Source of the DNA: Sepioteuthis lessoniana | Lineage: Eukaryota > Mollusca > Cephalopoda > Myopsida > Loliginidae | DNA length: 64,000 bases | Direction of reading: 5' to 3' | NCBI GenBank assembly: GCA_963585895.1 | Contig: OY757904.1 | Location: 83,559,336 to 83,623,335 of the forward strand | Shown here: positions 31,873 to 41,230 of the stretch, piece by piece | Layout of the letters: every line of letters starts with the position of its first letter | How positions within the stretch are numbered: the first letter of the stretch is position 1 | Program-made: the position numbers and the translations under genes | Notes under the pieces: generated by a model | Database searches by the model: none | Told to the model about the DNA's origin: nothing | What the model saw: the letters and a program-made list of their open reading frames with translations, nothing else

Positions 31873-32964
31873 TGTCACGTGATATCCCACGGAGACGATA
31901 GAAATAAGATTAATACTATCCTCCTGTTGGAATGAACAGTGGCAACCCGTCAAAAAAGTGACCGTTAAGAAAGAATGTAGGTCACAGAGAGATATCAACA
32001 GGTGTTGGTACTTAGTAACCTCAGGTCGCCGGACACCGGAAGGGGGGGGGGGAAGGTAGAAGCCAAATGATTGGCTGGGGCCCTAAAACGGAAGTGGCAC
32101 CCTTCTCCCCGTCGGCGAAAAAAACGAGAAGAAATGTTAGTTGTTTGGCAGGGTTCGTAGCGGGCAGACGAACCAAAGCCAGTATTCCGGGTGGAAGACA
32201 AAAGAATATCTGAGACACGAAGGACCCGAGTTCTTCAAGCCAGTATTAAAAATAGCATAAAGTCTATTAGCCCGTGAAAGAAGAAAGATTATCCAGTGGA
32301 ACCCCGTCGAAAAATAAGATAAGTAACTTTGGGGCCATTTCTCCTTTATACCCAAACTTTATATACCACCCTCTTTCTCTCTCTCTCAATTTGAAGGAAA
32401 ACGAAAGAACAGAAAAGAAAGACATTTATGTCCATGGACTGTTCAATTCATTATACATATTTGACACTTTGAAAGTGTATCTCTTTGTATAGTAAAGGAT
32501 TCCTGTATTCTTATGTTACCACGTGGTCTAAGTTGTTCTTTGCAATTCTACTACGAATTTGTTACCTCATGCTTCCTTTTCAGCTTCTATTCGCCTTACG
32601 TTATCTTGCTTAGAATTGTCCTATTAATTCTTTAAAAATATCACACGGGAAACCGGAGTTGCCGACTACTACAATATAATATTATTACGACTAAAACCTA
32701 TAGGCTCATATCTTCCATTGTCTAGGGGAATGAAGGAAAGCGGCCTGGTGGGTGTGTGGATAGTGTGAAATTTGGAACCCCTTGCCAGCGGCGGTCAGTC
32801 TGGCCCTAAATTAATCCCTCACGTAATATGCCAGGTCTTATATGCCTGAGAGAAAACTCAGAACGAGGACTTATTATACAGGGGATCAAGTGCCAACCTG
32901 CCCCGTCTTCACACGTGCGAAATAAAACCCCGTTCTGGGATAAAAGTAAACCTTTCGCGTCACA
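31873..32964 (+). mobile_element. Solo LTR-like insertion with GTAC duplication
   Basis: 1092 bp, beginning TGTCACGTG and ending CGCGTCACA (imperfect inverted ends TGTSACGYG). It is flanked by GTAC at 31869-31872 and 32965-32968. It precisely interrupts the LINE reading frame region and is more GC-rich than its surroundings. A TTTATATA box at 32358-32365 and an AATAAA at 32921-32926 near the right end fit LTR organisation in plus orientation. No gag-pol or second LTR is present, so it is best read as a solo LTR left by LTR-LTR recombination. A 4-bp duplication with TG...CA ends fits Ty3/gypsy-type elements; the family itself is not identified. Confidence 0.8.
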
Positions 32965-32968
32965 GTAC

Positions 32969-33160
32969 CTTTTGAGGGGACCCCAATTTTCTCACACACT
33001 ATTTTCGCTCCTGCATAGATTAGATTATTCAATTCAGATATATTATTTTTTGATATGTAAGGTAGTATTTGATTTATTCTGTTTGTTTCTGTTTTAAGTA
33101 TTTTCCATTCTATGTTTATTAATGATGGAAGAGTGGTCTTCACACTGTTCATAATTCTTT
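32969..33160 (-). pseudogene. LINE interdomain segment before RT
   Basis: Reads NSVKTTLPSLINIEWKILK.. and ISELNNLIYAGAKIVCEKIG, a helical region between the N-terminal domain and the RT. It is cut by the LTR insertion after VPSKGT and resumes at 31868 with KQSKPGWEVRLETQ. Confidence 0.75.
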
Positions 33161-33360
33161 ATAGGTTTTCTAGATTTGTCTGTTGTTCTTGTGATAGTGT
33201 TTCGGTTGGATTAATTGGTACTGTGGCGTATTCATTTTCAATAATTGGCAGTTCATTTCTGATATGTTGTTTTTTGGTTGGTGCTACTTGATGTGTTTGG
33301 AATCGTATTGTTTTGCGTCTGTGTTTTCTGATGTATTTCTAGTATTTCTAGGTCAGAAAA

Positions 33361-33804
33361 CTATCCTTTTTTTATTACTTTTCTAACTTGATCGGCAAGC
33401 CTTTGGCTTGTAGTCTGAAATCTAGCATATTCTTGCCAGATCTCAATCATTCTTTTCCTATAGCCTCTTTGTGAAGGGTTACTCCTAAAATAGCAGTGTA
33501 GTGCAAGTTGATTGTCTTCCCTGATCCATGTTTTGCGTTTTGGTCTTTGATCGTTCTGGTTGCTAATATCGTTATTCTTGTACCTGAAAAAAGAGCAGCC
33601 AACATTCGCAGGATGACTATCGGATCTCCCATGCAGGCTATCAGGAGAATACCTGCCGATCATGACACTCGAGCCTGTTGCCTGGGTCCCACGTTTTGTA
33701 ATATTGTGATTGGACATTTTTATCATGAGTGGTATATTGTGGCTATACCAGACCCAGGGGTTGTTTTTGATCTGCACACCTGACACAGATATGACCACGA
33801 ACAA
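33361..33804 (-). pseudogene. LINE N-terminal domain (Myb-like basic helical segment)
   Basis: A 147-codon frame forming the N-terminus of the LINE protein. The last 60 residues (KRKTWIREDNQLALHCYF.. through IEIWQEYARF to QRLADQVRKVIKKG) are basic and helical, with a spacing of W, ED, IW and QRLADQ that resembles a Myb/SANT-type DNA-binding module. R2-group elements are known to use N-terminal zinc-finger and Myb motifs for target binding; assignment here is by pattern only. The frame ends in a stop at a position followed by FSDLEILEIHQK, so the protein was longer originally. Confidence 0.55.
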
Positions 33805-33840
33805 TCATTGACTGTTCATAAACAGCGGGTCACAAAAAAA

Positions 33841-34225
33841 AAATTCTGATTGTAAGTCTAAACCTAAGTTTTAACTTAGTTAAAGTCGGTTGTCCCGCTT
33901 TCTGTTTTTCCTAACTAGGGTGGGCTGCTTGAAAGATTTCTTCCAGCTTAATGATAACCTAGTTTATAATGTGCTGGTGATAATCTTTCACATGAGATTT
34001 CTGATGATTTTACAGCAAAATACGGGGCTAAAAGGTCTATCGATTGGGAAAGTCGTCGGGTATTATGGAGGGTGACGAGGTAAATTTAAACAATTCTTCA
34101 GTTAGCTCGAGATAATCACATCTGGTAAAAACATTTAGCTGATCAGTCAAAGCTCTTTAGTTAAAGTATAACAAAAATTCACCAACAGATTTTACAAGTC
34201 ATAAAAAATCTAGTGATTATTATTA
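33841..34225. other. AT-rich DNA beyond the LINE 5' end
   Basis: The LINE similarity fades near an A/T run at 33833-33843. No gene was recognised to the right; a (TTA)n run is at 34217-34237. Confidence 0.4.
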
Positions 34226-34250
34226 TTATTATTATTAAATAAAGAGTTTG

Positions 34251-34315
34251 TTTTTATTTTGACGAAATTAATTTTAAATCTCGAGCATCATCAACCAGAT
34301 ATTGAAAAAAGAATG
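34251..34315 (+). repeat. Inverted-repeat arm (left)
   Basis: GAAATTAATTTTAAATCTCG followed by AGCATCAT and CCAGATATTGAAAAA occurs in inverted orientation at 35795-35890. The two could be ends of a roughly 1.6-kb non-autonomous DNA element. Confidence 0.5.
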
Positions 34316-34383
34316 ATAATGATAATATCGAAATGTGTGTTTCATTATACAATTTTTGTCGACTATTTTCTTTAATTTTCATT

Positions 34384-34523
34384 TTTTAGAAGGGGTTCGC
34401 AACTTTCCTTGTACTATCGCTTTCACAGCTTTTCTCGGACCGTTCATCGATTGTCCAAACTCACAATCATTCTACTTCAGAAAGTTGGTAGAAAGACTTT
34501 TCTTGCGCAAAGAACGATTCTAG
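34384..34523 (+). other. Exon-like repeated unit, copy 1
   Basis: After TTTTCATTTTTTAG the frame reads FIDCPNSQSFYFRKLVERLF and soon stops. A similar unit with a similar pyrimidine-AG start lies at 36166-36372 (HHCFRILAENL in the same frame). May be repeat-derived rather than host coding. Confidence 0.25.
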
Positions 34524-34879
34524 TTAGGGAGAGTGGTTGAAAGTTTTATCAAGATGTCTACTTTATATAGTTAAAAAAAAAAATAGAAAAAATAAATAAA
34601 GATTTGGTTTAGCTAACCTGACAAACATAAGATTGCAAACATTATACCTACATTGTAAATCGAACACTCGATAAAAAATTAAAATCTAGTGGCTATATTT
34701 CTTACTATCTATGTGATGAGAGACATGGGAAAAATATTTACTGAATTCTAATAAGAAGGTCATTGATTTGATTGAATTTATTTAGTTCCCGAACGAAGTT
34801 CTAACATATATTCAGAATGACATTTTCCTTCCTTTGTAAATAACAAGTAAAAGAAGAACAAGAACAAGAACGAGAGAGT

Positions 34880-34885
<6 letters not shown>

Positions 34886-34925
<40 letters not shown>
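34886..34925. repeat. (GA)n microsatellite
   Basis: About 20 GA units. Confidence 0.95.
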
Positions 34926-34929
<4 letters not shown>

Positions 34930-35192
34930 CATTCTATTCCAATATGGCTGTTGTACTGTTGCAGGATTACAAGCAGAGAATCCAAGTTAGAGACTAGAAA
35001 CTGGGTCACACCAGTCAATTACTTCAGTTGAGGTGGGATCCAAGATTATCTTATACAGGCTGATGTCCAACAATAATGAAGAATCCTAATTATAACAACA
35101 GATCGTTGCTTGTCGTCCGTTAGCCTACATACTCCCTATTGACGCTTCTACAGATGGTCATCATAAAGATATTTAGAGACTCAGACCAATTC

Positions 35193-35231
<39 letters not shown>

Positions 35232-35794
35232 CTCCTACGAAGAACTACTTTTTAGCAAACCTTAAGTGCAAACAAGAATTACAACTCGTAGAACTTGTAC
35301 AAATTTCCCAAGAAATCTTCGAAATTTGGCTAAAATTTAAAAGAACTCTTGTTAGTTTTGAAGAGAGAAGATATACAGGGTTTTTTTTTTTAGTTTAAGA
35401 TTGAGTGTCAATCTTATAATTTTAAAAAACTATATCTTCTCTCTTACTTTTCTCTGTATGACTGAAATATTCTGACTGAAAAATAAAGCTGTTCGTGACT
35501 ATTACTGCTAACAAAACGGATATTTCAATGTCATCAAAATATTAAGTGCTAACTTTACGAGTTTTTCATTCTAAAAGACTCAGCAATGGGTCCAGAAGCT
35601 AATAAACGTTGATGGATCCATAGATAGCTAGATTATCAGTTTTAAAGAGCGTATGAAGAATTGAAATTTTTAAAACACAGAAATCATGAATTTTACAAGT
35701 TTATGACTTTTCTCTTTTTGATGAAATAAAGCAATATTTGTTTTTATAGTTATCACCGGCAGAACTCCCAAATGAAAATACGAAGTCTTTTGCG
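34926..35794. other. AT-rich DNA with (TA)n and a palindrome
   Basis: (TA)n at 35197-35229. A hairpin at 35362-35444 pairs AGAGAGAAGATATA with TATATCTTCTCTCT, and AAGATTGA with TCAATCTT around a GTG loop. No gene was recognised. Confidence 0.5.
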
Positions 35795-35890
35795 ACTTCT
35801 TTTTCAATATCTGGCATTACATTTTTTTAAAATCAGGATCAGATTTATGATGCTCGAGATTTAAAAGTTTTATTTCATCAAAAGCAAAAA
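35795..35890 (-). repeat. Inverted-repeat arm (right)
   Basis: Reverse-complement partner of 34251-34315, sharing AAATCTCGAGCATCAT and CCAGATATTGAAAAAG with an intervening insertion. A third partial match (GATGAAATAAAGCAATATTTG) is at 35718-35740. Confidence 0.5.
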
Positions 35891-35904
35891 ACCATCTTAA
35901 GTTG

Positions 35905-36122
35905 GCGATCTTAATCGAAGATGACTCAAAGGCTCCCTTTTCAATAGCTACTACACCGAGGTGTAGAGGAGGGATCAACTCAATTCCCTGGATTGCTCTA
36001 CTTTACCATTGATCCATACCTTATAGTGCTGAGAGTTAAGCAATGCGGTATCTAGTACCAATTTTGAGTCTTTGGTATGATTCAACCTGGGATCGAACAC
36101 TCTCCTCATTAGGCTAATCTAA
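35905..36122 (-). mobile_element. tRNA-headed SINE (family A)
   Basis: Antisense copy with CTCAAAGGCTCCCTTTTCAA at the left, CCCTGGATTGCTCTACTTTACC and GCGGTATCTAGTACC in the body, and TTTGGTATGATTCAACC with GGGATCGAACACTC at the right (head). Confidence 0.75.
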
Positions 36123-36165
36123 ACGAGTAAATTTTTTTATGTGTATTTTCTTTCATCTGAATTTT

Positions 36166-36372
36166 TTAGTTATTTTGATCGTGACTTTATTCAGGCCGTT
36201 AATCAGAGACCGAGAGTATCGGTTCATGCACCATCACTGCTTCAGAATATTGGCAGAAAACCTTTCTTGCCCCAAAAACAAGCATCGTAAGAGGAAAGTA
36301 TCTGATGCACACATCTGGTTGGCCATTGTACACCGTAACTTACTATCCTATAGGCGAGTCAAGTCAAAATGA
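36166..36372 (+). other. Exon-like repeated unit, copy 2
   Basis: Starts after TTTCTTTCATCTGAATTTTTTAG; the frame reads LIRDREYRF, HHCFRILAENL, CPKNKHRKRKVSDAHIWL and ends at TGA. Similar in nucleotide sequence and frame to 34384-34523. No known domain. Confidence 0.25.
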
Positions 36373-36614
36373 ATAACAATAATCTGTGATTAAAAAAGTG
36401 AAAAAAAATTACGAAAATATTGAAAAAAAAAAGAACTATCAGAATGTTTTCTTTTCATTTTGGGGTAATAAGTAAAACTTAAACTAAAAGAGAAAAACAG
36501 ATTTTTTTTCTTAATTTTCAGTACAACTAATTTTTGTATTGCTTATAAAATTCAGTTTTAGTTGAAAAGGATTTGTAAAAAAAAGGAAAATATTTTCTCA
36601 AATAAGATACTCGA

Positions 36615-36617
<3 letters not shown>

Positions 36618-36672
<55 letters not shown>

Positions 36673-36682
36673 GATAAATAAG

Positions 36683-36743
<61 letters not shown>

Positions 36744-36768
36744 TCGATGATATATATATATATATATA
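36618..36768. repeat. Three (TA)n tracts with a repeated spacer
   Basis: (TA)n at about 36618-36669, 36690-36741 and 36752-36768, with TACTCGATGATATA repeated at 36608 and 36741. This suggests slippage or duplication of the whole unit. Confidence 0.9.
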
Positions 36769-37101
36769 GTAACATTCAGTTTAATATTCTAGAACTCGCT
36801 TTTCTCGGATAATTAATTGTTCATAATAAAACTAATAACCTAAAAAGGAAATAAAAATCAATTAAATCAAAGAAGCACAAACGAAAAAGAAAAAAGACAT
36901 TTTTTATTCATTGTTTTTTTGTTTTTTTCCAAGTTAAAGATTTCAATAACGGCTCTTTTGAAGCAAACAAGGAACCTAACTGCAGATTTTTTAATGCTTT
37001 AAAGTTATTTAAAGAAACTGTGTGTTGGAAAATCAACCATTTTATAGACTCTGGTTCCTCTTAGGATTCGGTCAGATATTTTATTAGTGAACTATTTCCG
37101 C

Positions 37102-37311
37102 TCAGGCTACATTCCACTCGTGAACATTGTTGTACACAGCTTTCTTCTCTTGACGATCTTTTTTATATGAATTACGCGCATACAAGACACTCCTTTTCCC
37201 GTTGAGCAAACATCTTGGACACTTTTTCTTCTGATCCTCATGCGAATCAGTTTTCTTTGATTTAGTAAATAACAGAACAGGTCTCTTTTCCCGAGGGTCA
37301 TGAGAGCATCC
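37102..37311 (-). CDS. Candidate terminal exon, unknown protein
   Basis: On the minus strand, after TTCAGCTAACAG the frame GCSHDPREKRPVLLFTK..., with CPRC at 31-34 and VYNNVHEWNVA before a TGA, is open for 69 codons. No stop interrupts it although the surroundings are AT-rich and stop-dense, and it overlaps no repeat family recognised here. A second frame of the same strand is also open, which weakens the case. No homologous family was recognised; the acceptor lacks a strong pyrimidine tract. It could belong to the same minus-strand gene as the 39.4-kb exon candidate. Confidence 0.3.
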   Translation of the reverse strand, partial: GCSHDPREKRPVLLFTKSKKTDSHEDQKKKCPRCLLNGKRSVLYARNSYKKDRQEKKAVYNNVHEWNVA

Positions 37312-38735
37312 CTGTTAGCTGAATACCACTCACCATTTCATTTAGATACTAGCGTAGCACAATTAATAATTATAAATATAAAATTATATAAACTTGTATT
37401 TTAGTATAAATGTGTTTACTGAAATAGTTCTTTAAGGGTGGCATTTTTATAAAGAAGCATGACTATGTGTTTGACGAGACTATATCTCGCCACAGGCCTG
37501 GGCAAGGTTGTATGAAAGATTGATAGTTGTTCATACTGTTAGGCTAATGTTATCCAAGAAAAGGTATTACACCACTTGGCATGGCTGTTGCCGCTGGAGT
37601 TGTCAGAGCGACATTGAACAAAACATCGAACTGTTCTGGTTTTATCCCTCCAACGCAGCTTGAATTCTAAGATTTGCCGCATGAACGAAGGTTAGGGATT
37701 CCAGTCTATTTTCCAATAGCTGGTGGGAAAAAGAGAAGGATTCATGCTATTCCCAAGAGAATTAGCATAAAATGAAACGCCAACAGCCACGTCCAGCATT
37801 TGACTTCAGCTTACCGAGTCCCTCTGCTGATAATCATTATGCCATTTGTACCTCTGATCGTTTTGATACCCCATCTATAAAGTTAGTCTGAATCCTAGTA
37901 CTCTTCAGTGTTACGTACAGAACATCACTAGGTACACACCATCACTAGGTACACACCCAAGTTGGCTATCACTGGGTACTCACCCAAGAAAAACAACCCC
38001 AACTTATCAAAAGTTCATATTTACTATATGTTAAAGAATGTCAAAATTTTTGTTTTTGTTTTTTTTTTAATTAATTTTTCGAATAAAAATTAACTATTTA
38101 TTTAAAAAAAACATAATCGATGAGGAATTTTAAACTTTAGAGTGATACTTGTTTCATTAGAATTTATTGAAAATTCAAAGAAAATGTCAAATTTAGTTTT
38201 CTTTGATTTAATTGAATTTATTGCATCAACGTTATTTGGGAAAAAAAGGACAGTACCCCCGATAAATAAGTACACCCCTTTCATTTTCTAAAAATATAAA
38301 AGTTAATTTTCTTCTAAACCAAAGATACACATTTTATTTCTTCTAGCAGAACATTATACAATCGAAACAGATATCCTTAGATAGTATCTTTTACCAAACT
38401 CAATAGAATTGAAACTATATCACCAAAAACGGATATGAAGCCGTACAAAAATAAGTAAATACATAATATATATTAATGCTATTTTATTTTTGCTTGCAGA
38501 AGTGTTGGAATTTGGTTACAAAGTTTGGAAAAAATAATTCTTAATATCCGTTTTCATTGTATAATGTGCCATAATGTTAGTACTTCTATGGGAGTACTTT
38601 AATGATATGATTTCAAAGTCTTAACCTGTTCACCAAAACTGTCAACACATTCTAAGAATCTTCCCCAAAGGTCTTCATCACTTTTTTATATGGAAGTATT
38701 TACATTTTTTAATCACCCTGAATGTAGATGAATAA
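37312..38735. other. Mostly AT-rich DNA with a GC-richer block
   Basis: 37485-37900 is GC-richer, and several short frames on the plus strand look protein-like (KGITPLGMAVAAG.. and MKRQQPRPAFDF..). They are in different frames and end quickly, so it may be a decayed coding sequence or a repeat. The block also has TCACTAGGTACACACC in direct repeats at 37925-37985. The rest is structureless. Confidence 0.35.
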
Positions 38736-38736
38736 G

Positions 38737-38760
38737 TACTCTCTCTCTCTCTCTCTCTCC

Positions 38761-38811
<51 letters not shown>
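38737..38811. repeat. (TC)n(CA)n microsatellite
   Basis: About 34 bp of TC followed by about 40 bp of CA. Confidence 0.95.
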
Positions 38812-38817
<6 letters not shown>

Positions 38818-38917
38818 GCATACAATTCAGGTAATTTTGTTAAATCATACTTGTTAATTTTCTTAAAGTAAAAAGATGATTCCTTTTTCTGATTTGACTC
38901 ATTTTAACTCATCATAT

Positions 38918-38995
38918 CTCTGTGGTAGAGGCGTCGTGACCCGAATTACTTCTCAAGCAGGGTCAAATAAACCATGTGGGCGCCTACGAAAGCAC
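38918..38995 (+). other. tRNA-like sequence, probably a SINE head
   Basis: TATCTCTGTGGTAGAGGC resembles an A box region and AGGGTCAAATAAACC a B box, spaced as in a tRNA. No clean cloverleaf or 3' pairing was seen, so it is a tRNA relic or SINE head rather than a working gene. Confidence 0.3.
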
Positions 38996-39380
38996 CAATA
39001 ATAGGTAAGATTTGCGCGAATAAGCCGTTTAAAAATAAGAAGTAAATAAACAAAATATTAAAATGAGAACAAATAAGAAAACGGTGTCGTGAGTGACATC
39101 CTTACTAAGTACTTTACTTTTATAGGCTTGTGCCAGATTCAGAAATATCAATATGAAGCTATTGCAAGAGAATTTGTAATGCTCTGTTCTGGTTACCCTA
39201 TGCCATGCTAGGTTAATCGCGGACTTTTCTGTCTTTGGATAGGAATGTGTCTCTAGTACAGAATAAAAAAATCTATCGTCAATTAGTTTCGGATCGATTA
39301 ATAATTCTTGAGTCAAGGCGTTTGAATTATAGCTATTGACGAAGTTTTTCTTAGTCTATCACAAGGCCAAGGGGATTTAC
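38996..39380. other. AT-rich DNA, nothing recognised
   Basis: A 95-codon minus frame at 39029-39316 lacks motifs. Confidence 0.35.
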
Positions 39381-39476
39381 CAACAGCTGATGACTTTTCC
39401 GGAGTAAACGTCACCAACTACTTTCTGCTTCATTATTTCCTCAACAGCCTTGTTCCAAATCTCCAAACCGTTTATC
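39381..39476 (-). CDS. Candidate internal exon (96 nt)
   Basis: On the minus strand a pyrimidine-rich tract (CCTCCTTCTCCTCCTCC with further TTG repeats) leads to CAAGCAG, then 96 nt encoding INGLEIWNKAVEEIMKQKVV and DVYSGKVISC, then TG|GTAAAT as donor. Length is divisible by three. The other two frames contain stops. The pattern of acceptor, open frame and donor is what an internal coding exon looks like, but no protein family was recognised. Confidence 0.35.
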
Positions 39477-40010
39477 CTGCTTGACAACAACAACGACGGC
39501 AAGGGATAACAGTGGAGGAGGAGAAGGAGGAAAAGGTCAGTGCAGGAAGTGAATGTTGACAGGAAATCACCGAAATGCGAAAGAGGAGGAAAGTACAACA
39601 AACAGATAGTTTTCACAGACAAAATGTCAATATACAAAGAGGTTACCTCCATGTGTGTCGTCATTATCCGTTATATTTCGCAGCCGTATCTGCTCCTTGC
39701 ATTGTGGGTAAATGATATACAAACAAAATGATTTAAGACAAAAATATACATGAGCAACTTTATGATTTGTCCACTTCTGTTTTTTAAGAATTTGTTTATT
39801 GTCAGAAAATCGACTTGGAAAGTTTCTTTTTTACGGTTGCGTATGAGACCAACTCTAAACCTTTTCTACGGTCACGTGTAAATCATGCTTTTCTATATTT
39901 GCGCGCGAGCCATGCTCTAAGCCCTTTTTACGTTACTGCCATATGGATGGAAATTAGAATACGCACACTGTATAATTTACAAGGAACAAAATCCCCGTCC
40001 AAAAAAGAGT
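39477..40010. other. No gene recognised
   Basis: Includes purine-rich 39500-39600 (antisense of the pyrimidine tract of the exon candidate) and unremarkable sequence beyond. Confidence 0.35.
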
Positions 40011-40267
40011 GTTTTAGTATAACACTAAACTGCGTCTGGTGGTGAGGCTCGAGTTCTGGAGAGTGTATTGTCACCCTTTAAGTGCCATTACTTACAGGTC
40101 CATTCTCACCTGTTAAATCTATGGAGCAAAAAGATTTTTTTAATTCTTAATAATTGATAGGGATACTTGAAACCATATATCAGTGTGCAAATTATTTGTA
40201 TTAAGAATAATTTCTATAATTTTTTCCAAAAGAAACTATTATTAGTGACTTGAAACCAAATAATTAC
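40011..40267 (+). repeat. Composite repeat family C, left part
   Basis: Head segment (TAGTATAACACTAAACTGCGTCTGGTGG) to about 40130, followed by tandem-core units. Split by the SINE at 40268 and resumed at 40546. Confidence 0.7.
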
Positions 40268-40545
40268 TTGATATATAGTAAGTAAAGCAAAGTTAGCGAC
40301 CATAGTCGAGGGTGACCCGAAGGCTCCCTTTTCGATAGCTACTATACCAAGATGTAGGGGAGGGCGCTACTCCATTCCCTGGATTGCTCCACTTTACCCT
40401 TGAACTGTACCTTATAATGCTGAGTGTTAAGCAAGGTGGTATCAAGTTCCATTTTTAAAGTCTTTGGTATGACTCGACCTGGGATTGAACCCAGGTCTCC
40501 CGGGCCATTGGCGAACACTCTAACCGCTGGGCCAAAATTATTGGT
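40268..40545 (-). mobile_element. tRNA-headed SINE (family A), best-preserved copy
   Basis: Antisense SINE. The tRNA-like head at the right includes the B-box equivalent GGGATTGAACCC and AACACTCTAACCGCTGGGCC. The body contains TTTGGTATGACTCGACC, AAGGTGGTATCAAGT and CCTGGATTGCTCCACTTTACCC. The tail end at the left reads AAGTAAAGCAAAGTTAGCGACC. It is inserted in a composite-C repeat whose core continues on both sides. Confidence 0.85.
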
Positions 40546-40790
40546 ATTAGATGGGAAAACTTGAAACCATATAAACTCGTGCAAACAAATGATTATTATT
40601 AAATAGGAATAGTTACTTGAAACCTTATAATCGTGTATAAATCATTAGCATTGATAATAGTTACTTGAAGCAATAATTGTTTATAAGTTATGTATTTTCA
40701 AAATGATTATTATCATTAGTTACTTGAAACCATATAATTTCTTGAAAAAGACTAATTTCGGCAACAAGGATTGACGTGCCGTAAAAGCAA
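40546..40790 (+). repeat. Composite repeat family C, core units and tail
   Basis: Four units such as ACTTGAAACCATATAA...AAATAGGAATAGTT, ending in a tail CTAATTTCGGCAACAAGGATTGACGTGCCG that resembles GGCATTAAATAACCC...GGTTGATATGCC of other copies. Confidence 0.65.
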
Positions 40791-40868
40791 GCAACCAACA
40801 ACTTTTCTAAATACGAAGCTGAGCCAAACTCTGAGACGACGAAAGCTCAAAAGTTGCTTGTATTTGTT

Positions 40869-40900
40869 ATCTATCTATCTATCTATCCTCGCTTTTCATG

Positions 40901-40938
<38 letters not shown>
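40869..40938. repeat. (CTAT)n and (TA)n microsatellites
   Basis: CTAT units at 40869-40887 and TA units at 40903-40938. Confidence 0.9.
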
Positions 40939-40939
<1 letters not shown>

Positions 40940-41074
40940 CTATTATTCCAGCCGCTATTTGTCCACCTTATAAACTACAAACACGCAGGATCGATTTTTT
41001 AACCAATTTAGCCGTAAATTGATGTGAAAGGAGAAAAAATCACAGTAAACACCAACCCAACAATTGATTTTAGA

Positions 41075-41230
41075 TATTTCGTGTGGTGCACTGGTTAGCT
41101 AGCTAGACTAGCTGACTATTGTTAGCGAGTTTGATCCACACTGAGAGACCAATACTTCAGGCTTTGTACCAAACAAAGCTAACTTTTCTAAGCAACAATT
41201 GACTGGGTTTGGTCAAATAACAATTATTTT
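41075..41230 (+). mobile_element. Diverged tRNA-headed SINE
   Basis: GTGGTGCACTGGTTAGCTAG (A-box-like) and GCGAGTTTGATCCACAC (B-box-like), followed by a body with TTGTACCAAACAAAGCTAA and TTTGGTCAAATAACA. Family B-like. Confidence 0.5.

Larger units (their letters stand above)
29283..33840 (-). mobile_element. Most complete REL LINE (R2/R4/NeSL-type), with nested LTR
   Basis: A nearly full-length copy read right to left: N-terminal region (33804-33361), interdomain segment (33160-32969), a 1.09-kb LTR-type insertion (31873-32964), coiled linker and RT (31868-29900), zinc-knuckle remnant (about 29840-29795), endonuclease (about 29750-29560) and C-terminal block plus hairpin and (TTA)n tail. 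Without the LTR it is about 3.5 kb, in the range known for R4/Dong-type elements. Disabling changes include in-frame stops where relatives have Trp, Leu and Arg codons. The RT motif 1 reads KTPGHGFW without the Asp-Gly pair, YMDD is changed to YMDN, and a roughly 120-bp deletion removes the last Cys of the knuckle. A homopolymer shift lies in the endonuclease. Confidence 0.9.

Noticed and set aside
37485..37894. Coding gene in the GC-richer block (frames KGITPLGMAVAAG.. and MKRQQPRPAFDF..)
   Set aside because: The protein-like pieces are short, in different frames and lack splice support; base composition can explain them.
38918..38995. Working tRNA gene
   Set aside because: Box-like motifs only; no clear acceptor stem could be paired, so listed only as tRNA-like.
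38925..39030. Membrane-like C-terminal peptide on the minus strand (QILPIIGAFVGAHMVYLTLLEK)
   Set aside because: It overlaps the tRNA-like sequence on the other strand and no acceptor precedes it.
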